Assembly: GCF_036320965.1 (NCBI RefSeq)
Contig: NC_092231.1
Coordinates: 24,818,394 to 24,882,393 of the forward strand
Length of the DNA stretch: 64,000 nucleotides
Reading direction: 5' to 3'
Origin: Panulirus ornatus
Taxonomy: Eukaryota; Arthropoda; Malacostraca; Decapoda; Palinuridae
Made by a program: the position numbers and the translations under genes. Shown piece after piece: positions 56,774-64,000 of this stretch (positions are counted from its first letter, which is position 1; every line of letters begins with the position of its first letter). The notes below the pieces were generated by a model. That model was not told where the DNA came from, searched no databases, and saw only the letters and a list, made by a program, of their open reading frames with translations.

Positions 56774-56890
56774 AGGGGGCGGGTGGCTACATAGGATATT
56801 AAAGACATGTTACATAAGGTTAAGAGATGGGGCTGCAAGTGTGTATAACTCTCTCCCAGAACCACACAATCAGTAATCACACACGGCAAC
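56600..56890 (+). mobile_element. tRNA-derived SINE, disrupted copy
   Basis: It has a weakened head (GAGTCCGAATCCTGGGTGCG where the intact copy has the B-box), then TGGCCCACAGTCAAAG. A (TGTA)n(TG)n block (56721-56770) interrupts the body, after which the SINE continues: ATTAAAGACATGTTACATAA, GGTTAAGAGATGGGG and CAGTAATCACACAC. The A-box is not recognisable. The same family as 22107-22332, older. Confidence 0.75.
56721..56771. repeat. (TATG)n(TG)n inside the SINE
   Basis: Several TATG units, then about 34 bp of TG with one C. Confidence 0.95.
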
Positions 56891-57975
56891 CGTCATAACT
56901 GTCTTCAAGAAAGGAGACCAAGAGGTGCGCTAAAACAGTAACCCTCGCGAGCGTGGTCTGTAAAGTACTGGAGAAGATAATCGTAAGTAAATGGATGATA
57001 TCTTGCCAAGGAGAAACTACCTAAGTGTAGGACAGCATGGTTGCAGGGAAAGATCATGTGTGACGAACATCTAGATTGCTGTGAGAAAGTGAGTTCCAAT
57101 TTAGACAAAAGAAAAGGTGGTATGAATTGTCTGTATAGGGATAGGGGGCAAGCATTGATGCTGTACTGTATAGTAGCGTGGTAGAGAAACTGGATCTTCA
57201 GGCAGGAGTAAGGAGGTAACTTTTTAGATGGACAGATTATCATCTTGATAGAAGTGAAGAAAGGATGCATGTCGGGTTAGCCTCCTGGGAATAATTTAAG
57301 GTCAATAGTGGCGTGCCGCAAGGTTCAATCTTGGGTTCCTTGCTCTTCTTGAAGAATGTAAATGACTTGCTGGGACTCTTACTGTGCTCTGGGCTAATGC
57401 TACAGTCATCCGGGAGGTAAAGCACAGAGGACTGCATTCACCTACAAGGGGACCTAGACATACTTCCAAGTTTCATCTATGAAATTTAACGTGGCTGAAT
57501 ACAAAGTAATGAAGATGGGTCACAACGAAAGAAGGCCTTGAATACGAATATTTTCTAGCAGGAACTATGCTACAGGACTTTGTGTGTAGTCGACGTTGTC
57601 CTTAGCCTGTTGTCAGAGGACCACATTGGGATAATAGTGAGAGAATCAGTGTCTGCTGGCAAGTATTAGAACTGAAATATATGGGTAAGGAAATATTCAA
57701 CAAGCTACGAACATTGTACATAAAGTCAAACCTAGGATATGCTTCTCAAGTTTGGTCACCGAACTTTAAGACAAAGAAATAAGGTCCAGGGGAGGACAGC
57801 GAAGACTGTACCAGAACGTAAAAGTTAGATTTGTTCACCCTGGAAGAACGAAAACTCAAGGGTGACCTGATCACAAGCTTTTAAATTCTTAGGCCAGTTT
57901 GTTGATGGAGACAGTGAACAGTTTCTCCAAAGATGCCGGAATTGCACAGCCAGAAAAGTTTTTAAGAAGATGTAA
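56891..57975 (+). pseudogene. Decayed CR1-like LINE reverse transcriptase
   Basis: Plus-strand blocks in the right order: VVCKVLEKIIVSKWM (56959-57000), GQHGCRERSCVTNI (QFGFRxGRSCVTNLL type, 57030-57070), GASIDAVLY (motif A remnant, 57148), VNSGVPQGSILGSLLFL (57302-57350), a DLDILPSFIYE-like segment (57445-57480), LGYASQVWSPNFKTKK (57735-57780), LFTLEERKLKGDLI (57830-57870) and a C-terminal W-N. Stops and shifts occur in each part and the F-x-DD site is lost. It is a different and older lineage than the 30-kb LINE. Confidence 0.8.
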
Positions 57976-58139
57976 AGAAGCCCTTTTATAGTATGATTAA
58001 GGTATGAATGGAATAAAGTGCATGATGAATTATAAATGTGGATATCTTACAGAAGATTGTAAAGTTGCATAAGAGAAAAGTCAAGATCTGAAGACCCACG
58101 TGTTGAACTCCTTTCCTGTACACTACAAATTGGTCTTTA

Positions 58140-58148
58140 CACACACAC

Positions 58149-58199
<51 letters not shown>
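58140..58199. repeat. (CA)n microsatellite
   Basis: About 58 bp of CA with one T. Confidence 0.97.
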
Positions 58200-59269
58200 A
58201 CAATCGCTCCCTCTCTTGGTGGTGGAGGCAGCAGCGGTGGTGAGATGGACTGCGTAGCAACAAGTCCAAGTCATTCCTGTTGTGTGTTTGGCGGGCAAGA
58301 GAGAGCGAGAGAGAGAGAGAAAAAAAAAAGGAAGGTTGAGTTGTCAAGGGAGGTTGACAGACTCAGCAGTAAAGTTTGCTCACTACTGCTGCAGCTGGGA
58401 GAGCTCTCACTGCTGCTGCTGCTGGTGGTGGTGGTTGTGGTGGTGGGAGTCTGCACTACTCCTGCTACTACTGCTGTTGTTCTGGTCATCTGAACGTCAG
58501 TTGTTCTGTGTTTCTGTTGTTCTTCAGCCGATGTTCTTGTACAAGGTCTTTGTTCGTTGAGTTTGTCTGTCGAAACATTTACCATCAGTTTTTTTAAGGC
58601 TTTTATTGTATATGTATAATTTCCTTTACTGTCTTTCCCCTCAGTTTCTATTGGCATTCCTTGTAAACTTTTATATCCGAATTTCATTTCATCTTTTCTC
58701 GACTTTTTTGGAAATTTTATGAGCTTTTTTTTTTTATCTTTTTGATCTGATGAACTTGTAAGTCTTATTCGTAAGTTTATTTATCTTGATGGGTGATGAT
58801 TCCACAAAGACTCATTCTCCTTGTGTGTTTTGTAAGTTTTCGTACACCAAGGTTTTCATTTAATTTTTTGTCTTCCATGTATTCTGGTCGTTCTTATATA
58901 CATTCGTTATCTGCTTTTCGTATCGTATTGTCTGATGTTGTAGTGTCTTTATCTTCATGTTTTACAGTCTGTATTTTCTCAATGAGTTTTTACTCTTAAC
59001 ATATTAATGTTACTGAGTTTCTCTCTTTTTTTATTCTGAAAAATGAAACGTTCATCTTAATACGTTGTTGTTGTTTCTGGCATCCTCCAGAATTACTTTT
59101 CGGGAAATATAAGATGGAGCACATGTACAGAAGTTACATAGGCCAGGTGAGGCCAGGTCATGAGTGGCTAGTAACTTAACTACACGTCAGTTCAGATCTT
59201 CATTTGATAGTTGATTCAATAAGGTCTCAAATTAGGATCGAAAATTTAACTAATTTGACTTACGCTGAG

Positions 59270-59270
<1 letters not shown>
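58200..59270. other. Unassigned sequence
   Basis: No gene recognised. It includes a GA/A-rich patch near 58300-58330 and imperfect CTGCTG/GGTGGT triplets near 58385-58475. Confidence 0.45.

Positions 59271-59322
<52 letters not shown>
59271..59322. repeat. (ATT)n microsatellite
   Basis: About 52 bp of ATT. Confidence 0.97.
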
Positions 59323-59323
<1 letters not shown>

Positions 59324-59679
59324 GTTATTTCTTGACTGTTGTTGATTACATTATCATTCGTCTGATAAAGTTGATCGATCTGTGAATTTAAGTTACTGAC
59401 ATTACATCCGACAGAGGTGGCTGTTGAATGCCGCTGCCTCAAATGATTGACAACATAACATTTTGACTTTTGATTCGTATAGGAAGATATATTAACCGTC
59501 TCATCATTTAGCTTGACCATATTCTTATATGCAGGATCGTGTCTATATGAGCCTGCATAATGTCTCCGTATGTGAGGAGACATATTACTTTTAAAGTTTT
59601 TCCTGTCCTTTCTTCTTTCTTTTTTTTCCCCTCTCTTTTCTTCCTTTTTTTCTTATTTATATATAATTGCCCCAGGACC
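59323..59679. other. Unassigned sequence
   Basis: No gene recognised. Confidence 0.4.
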
Positions 59680-59850
59680 CCTTTTCCAGGAGCTCCATCA
59701 CCTCTTAAGGCTACGCTTCTGCCAGTAGCAGGGAAATGGTTTACTCCCTTGGACTGAGAAGCTCTACACGACTGTGCTCCCGATGATACAACCCTGTCAT
59801 AGTTGATTTTGTATTCGCTGTGTAGCCTCATGCAGGTGGAATCGCCCTCC
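59680..59850 (-). repeat. Dispersed repeat DR-A, copy 7
   Basis: On the minus strand: GGCTACACAGCGAATACAAA, GGGTTGTATCATCGGGAGCA, TTTCCCTGCTACTGGCAGAA, GAGCTCCTGGAAAAGGGGTC and CTGGGGCAATTATA. It contains every landmark and gives the clearest view of the family. Confidence 0.7.
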
Positions 59851-60654
59851 TCCCGTCTAACAAGGTTTTACGCCGTTCATTCCTCTTGTGGCCGTTTGGT
59901 TTTCGACTTGGTAGGTGTGTACCGTGGTTCAGTATGCCTGGACTCCTTTCTTTGTAACTGTTTCTTTAAAACGATTACTTGAGGTCACTGATCTTGCATC
60001 CTCAACGTAGAATCTTTTAAAAGATTCCATGGAGTCAGTGGTCTAGCTGCCCAAACTCACTATGTTATAAGCTGTTCCGTCGTACACTCACAGGTAATTC
60101 AGGGGAAATACTTTTGGGAGGTGTCTTTCCACAAGGACCGTCCTGCTTCACCATTCCATAGGGGTCAAAAGTTACTTTAAAATGACCTTTTTTTTTGGAC
60201 GTTACTTGGAATTATTTTAGTTAGTGCTCGCGAAATTTCGTAGAGATATTCTATTATACGTCATACACCTGTGCTGCAGTCACACAAGTAAGTAGACCAT
60301 TTCCCGGTATTATGCAGGAGGAAAGGTCACATAAAACTTGTGTATTCTTCATTCGTTGGTAATATTTCCGCTCGTGTTTATGAAATTTGGCACAAAGATG
60401 TCTTCCCACATGCCTTCTGTAATGCTGATTACAGATTTGTACCGACCATTTTTCGCTTTCAGGTCAAAGGTCACGGAAAAATTAGATTCTTTGCCACTAA
60501 TCCTTTTCATTTCAACCAATGTTGATGTAACACAGGACAACTGCTTTTCAAGCCTCAAAAAAATAAGAATTGTGAGGGAGACAAACTGGTTTTGTTCGCG
60601 AACATTGGCCTTCCCAGTGGATAGGGGAAAAAATCAAATGAACTTTATTCACTT
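59851..60654. other. Unassigned sequence
   Basis: No gene recognised. A 124-codon plus frame at 60338-60712 has no known motif and runs into the 28-bp array. Confidence 0.4.
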
Positions 60655-60937
60655 GGAAGACATAGCAAAGTATACGTCATGTCGAAGCCATAGCAAATTA
60701 TTTGTCACGTAGGAACCATGGCAAAGTATCTGTAACATGGGAACCATAGGAAAGTATATGTCCAATGGGAACAATAGCAAAGTATTGGTCAGTTGGGAAT
60801 CATAGCAGAGACTTTTGGAAACGTCAGCAAAGTACTTGTGCCGTGAAGGTATATTTTTCACATGGAAACCGTAGCAAAGTATTTGTAAAGTGGGAACTAT
60901 GGCAAAGTATTAGTCACGTTGGAACCCTAGCAGAGGA
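60655..60937 (+). repeat. 28-bp minisatellite array
   Basis: Ten imperfect units of CCATAGCAAAGTATTTGTCA plus CGTGGGAA, with landmarks at 60661, 60689, 60717 and 60745. The period is even in the first half and drifts in the second. Confidence 0.9.
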
Positions 60938-61280
60938 TGAATACTCATAATATGGGCTTGTTTCTCCAGGGAGTAGTCCTCACTGCTTTACCTCTGTACA
61001 TCTTTCGGTTTAGCGTTGTGTTGATGCCTTAGTTTTCCTCCCCAGTTACGTCGGCCGTCAGCGTTCAACCCGTCAGGGAGATTTCCTCTGTATTGTTGTG
61101 TTAGCGGTAGTTAGGGCGGCGTGGCCAGAACGAGGGTAAAAATGCGTGGCCGCGTTTTCCCCCACTTTTCATCACAGGCCTGACACTTAAAAGTTAGCAG
61201 CTGTTCTGACCAGCAATCTCAGGCCCAACGCCCCCAAGCTCCGCTCCTGTCAGGAGTTCCTGTGCCATTGGAAAAGAATA
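60938..61280. other. Unassigned, GC-richer sequence
   Basis: No gene recognised. It looks non-repetitive. A CTCCCCAG acceptor-like string occurs near 61040. Confidence 0.4.
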
Positions 61281-61346
61281 TTTGGACTAGCAAGTTTTTT
61301 TTTTCCAGTTTGAAATTCTTTCTTAAACTCTGCACACACACATAGA

Positions 61347-61388
<42 letters not shown>

Positions 61389-61449
61389 TCTATGTGTGTG
61401 TGCAGAGTTTAAGAAAGAATTTCAAACTGGAAAAAAAACATTGCTAGTC

Positions 61450-61533
<84 letters not shown>

Positions 61534-61551
61534 GACTAGCAATGTTTTTTT

Positions 61552-61555
<4 letters not shown>
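61281..61555. repeat. Large inverted repeat with (TA)n loops
   Basis: A 70-bp arm (61281-61350, starting TTTGGACTAGCAAG and ending CATAGACACT) is followed by about 34 bp of TA and then its reverse complement (61385-61454). After that come about 76 bp of TA and a third, partial forward arm (61531-61555, TTGGACTAGCAATG). Arms differ only in the T/A homopolymer and one or two neighbouring bases. Confidence 0.97.

Positions 61556-61586
<31 letters not shown>
61555..61586. repeat. (GA)n microsatellite
   Basis: About 32 bp of GA growing from the CCAGAGAG end of the third arm. Confidence 0.97.
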
Positions 61587-61588
<2 letters not shown>

Positions 61589-62029
61589 CGTTTATGTATT
61601 TTAATTTTTTCATTTATATTATCTAATTTGTATCGGTTTAAATTATTCTGATTTTTTTTCCTCTTTACGTGAATGAAATTAGCTTAGGTTCTTCCGTATA
61701 CGGAATACATTTTTCAGTCGTTGTAAATTGGGAATCTTTCGCCGTACTTTATTCATATCTTTCCTCGAACCTGAGTGTTTAGGCTTGTGCTGTTTTTTTT
61801 TTTTTTCCCCTTTAAAGACTGTGCATACGATGGGAGCGAATATGACCTTAGAATTATCTTTCAATATTTTTCGATTATTGGTTGTAGATTATTACTGACG
61901 GCATTAATGACCCCTGACAGTCCTACCCAAACAACCAATTATTGTGTTTTTCCAAAATTATTGGATGAAAGTAAGCCTTTGTGTCATTTTTTTTCACTCA
62001 TTATTATTCAGGAGAGATGAGCACCCAGG
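61587..62029. other. Unassigned sequence
   Basis: No gene recognised. Confidence 0.4.
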
Positions 62030-62032
62030 GTG

Positions 62033-62086
<54 letters not shown>

Positions 62087-62092
62087 TAATCC

Positions 62093-62150
<58 letters not shown>
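62030..62150. repeat. Two (TG)n blocks with a repeated spacer
   Basis: TG of about 53 and 57 bp, each followed by a (GTAATCCACTGTG / GTGATCCACTGTG) segment, so block plus spacer is duplicated. Confidence 0.95.
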
Positions 62151-62151
<1 letters not shown>

Positions 62152-62919
62152 TCCACTGTGGGGGGGGCGGTGGATGGCTGGGGTTTGGAGGGGATGATTT
62201 ACCCTGTCATTGACGGCAATGGATCAGGACGTTCGCTAGTGAGGCTGTAAATGTCATGTCCAGTTTATCCTGTAACTGTAAGCATAAATTTGATAATTAA
62301 CCACACGACAGATGGACACAATTGCGTAACAAAAATAACAAACAAAACACATTTGGTTGCCTGTGTAGGTGTTTATTGGAATTATTAGTTGTAATGAAGG
62401 TTTTGTTTTTGTATTAGTAAGACGTAATGTAACTTTTCAATATATGATTATCTTAGTTTTTCAATATATAATTATCTCCAGTTATCTTAAGAATCTACTG
62501 GATGAAATAGTGTGTATTATAGCGTTTACTTCATCGATAAACCAAGTTTACTTCAGTATTTTACTCAGAAGAACTCCCAACTAAATGATAAATAAGGACA
62601 AATAAGGAGAGAATTCAGAACACGTTATCAGACTTGATGCAAGACAGACGGGAATGATAGGTTTCAATCGTATATTTGTACATGTATGTTTGTACGTATG
62701 TGAGCCATCTTGACCCAGCTCCGTCGTGCGGACGTAAGGAGGAGAAATGGTCAGACGCAGTTTCATTGGTGTGATAACGGCCGTGTGTGGGAGACGTGTT
62801 GGACTTGATGTTTCCGCAGATGTTGATCCAGTGAGTCGTCTGTTCTTACAAAGTGCCTGTATATGGCAGTCTGCCTTTTAAACCCCGTTTTCTACTGCAT
62901 TTGCCTGATTTTTTGTTGC
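62151..62919. other. Unassigned sequence
   Basis: No gene recognised. TTTTCAATATAT(G/A)ATTATCT occurs twice near 62434-62475. Confidence 0.45.
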
Positions 62920-62970
62920 ATATTATTATCATTATTATTATTATTATTATCATTATTATTATTATTATTA

Positions 62971-63010
<40 letters not shown>

Positions 63011-63051
63011 CATTATAGATATTATTATAATTGTTGTTATTATTATCATCG

Positions 63052-63091
<40 letters not shown>

Positions 63092-63092
63092 G
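62920..63092. repeat. (TTA)n microsatellite, interrupted
   Basis: About 170 bp of TTA with C, G and A interruptions. Confidence 0.97.
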
Positions 63093-63229
63093 TAGCCGCC
63101 TCGTCCGACCTTATGCATGACGTGACGACCCAATATTATCAGCAATAACAATAGCCGAGGAAAACCTGCATTGCCATGCGGGGAGATAACATTGGCTCCC
63201 CCGCCGCCTAGTGTATGATATGCCCGTGC

Positions 63230-64000
63230 AAGGCATGAACCTCAGCATGACCTCCAGAGAATCTTCTGCATGACTTCGAGGGCTCTGCAGCATGGCTTCT
63301 AGAGGGTGTTCAGCATTGCTCCCAGATGACCAGCTGAGCCATTCAACATGGCTTCCAGATGAACCGCAGCATGGCCTCCAAGTGTTTACAGCATGGCCTC
63401 CAGATGACTTACAGCATGGCACTCAAGTGACTACAGCATGGCCTCCAGGTGACTTACAGCATGGCACTCAAGTGACTACAGCATGGCCTCCAGGTGACTT
63501 ACAGCATGGCACTCAAATGACTACAGCATGGCCTCCAGATGACTTACAGCATGGTTTCCTGTTGACTTACAGCATGGCTTCAAATCCCTTACACCGTGGT
63601 TTCCAGATGACCTACAGCATGGTTTCCAGAAAACTTGCAGATGACCCTCAGCATGGCCTCCAGGTGTCCTATATCAGGGCCTCCAAGTGCCCTACAGCAT
63701 AGCTTCCCGATATCCTACAGCATAGCCTTCAGGTGTCGCACAGCATGGCTTTCAGATATTTTATAGCATGATCTCCAGGTGTCCTACAGCATGGCCTGCA
63801 GATGTTCTTCAGCATGGCCTACAGGTGTTCTAAAGCTTGGACTCCAGGTATCCTATATCAAGGCCTCCAGATTGCATACAGCATGGCCTGCAGGTGTGCT
63901 GCAGCATGATACTCAAATGTCCTCTAGCAAGCCAGCCCCTCCCCCCCTCTAGTATCCTGCAGCATGGTCTCCAGACTACCTACAGCATGGCCTCCAAAGC
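63230..64000 (+). repeat. 22/23-bp minisatellite array, open at the right edge
   Basis: More than 30 units of ACAGCATGGCCTCCAGGTGA plus CTT, spaced 22-23 bp. At 63413-63540 two alternating unit types (GGCACTCAAGTGACT and GGCCTCCAGGTGACTT) make a 45-bp higher-order period with three nearly identical copies. The array continues past the window. Confidence 0.95.

Noticed and set aside
58271..58687. 138-codon minus-strand frame as a Ser/Thr-rich protein
   Set aside because: Half of it is triplet and GA-derived low complexity, and I recognise no domain in the rest.

Overview
This window is animal genomic DNA, most likely from an arthropod and probably a decapod crustacean. The pointers are very dense (TA)n, (CA)n, (GA)n and (TTA)n microsatellites, many minisatellites, tRNA-derived SINEs, a Tc1-type transposase relic, and at least four lineages of non-LTR retrotransposon in different states of decay. 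The species assignment is inference; no rRNA or mitochondrial marker is present. I see no prokaryotic gene organisation, and no host protein-coding gene that I can name. One 55-bp interval (18621-18675) looks like a spliced exon.

Layout. 0-9 kb holds a diverged dispersed repeat (called DR-A here), a decayed minus-strand Tc1-type transposase (3.4-4.5 kb), a tRNA-like SINE head (6.0 kb), GA and CA microsatellites, and a CR1-like LINE tail (7.6 kb). 9-29 kb is mostly unassigned DNA. It carries two more dispersed families: DR-B, centred on AAGTGCACTT, and DR-C, a 64-bp minisatellite that recurs at four places. It also holds a tRNA-derived SINE (22.1 kb), decayed LINE pieces (12.4, 13.6 and 14.7 kb) and minisatellites of 20, 25, 37 and 47 bp. 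29-39 kb is a LINE-rich block: a decayed RT (29-30.3 kb), a 5'-truncated LINE with an open 582-codon RT frame on the minus strand (30.4-32.4 kb), and further decayed LINEs at 34.2, 36.2 (minus) and 37.5-39.3 kb.

39-49 kb is pyrimidine-rich and tandem-repeat-rich, with 21-, 33- and about 70-bp arrays, a four-block CT cluster, CAG/CAA-like triplets and an AGGAACC-type degenerate repeat. 49-56 kb holds LINEs of the same family as the 30-32 kb copy: a decayed, rearranged copy (49.4-50.8 kb) and a mosaic (53.1-55.9 kb) in which LINE, LINE 3'UTR and SINE pieces are joined, several of the junctions at (TA)n. 56-64 kb has a disrupted SINE, a decayed CR1-like RT, a 28-bp array, a recent-looking large inverted repeat separated by (TA)n, and a 22/23-bp array that runs off the right edge.

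The genes do not form a pathway. What links the regions is retrotransposition and microsatellite growth. Many mobile-element ends sit directly on (TA)n, (TTA)n or (CA)n tracts. The SINE at 55.5 kb shares its 3' tail with the LINE next to it, which is the classic sign of a SINE mobilised by a partner LINE. Most long open frames here are translated tandem repeats or antisense shadows of the LINE.
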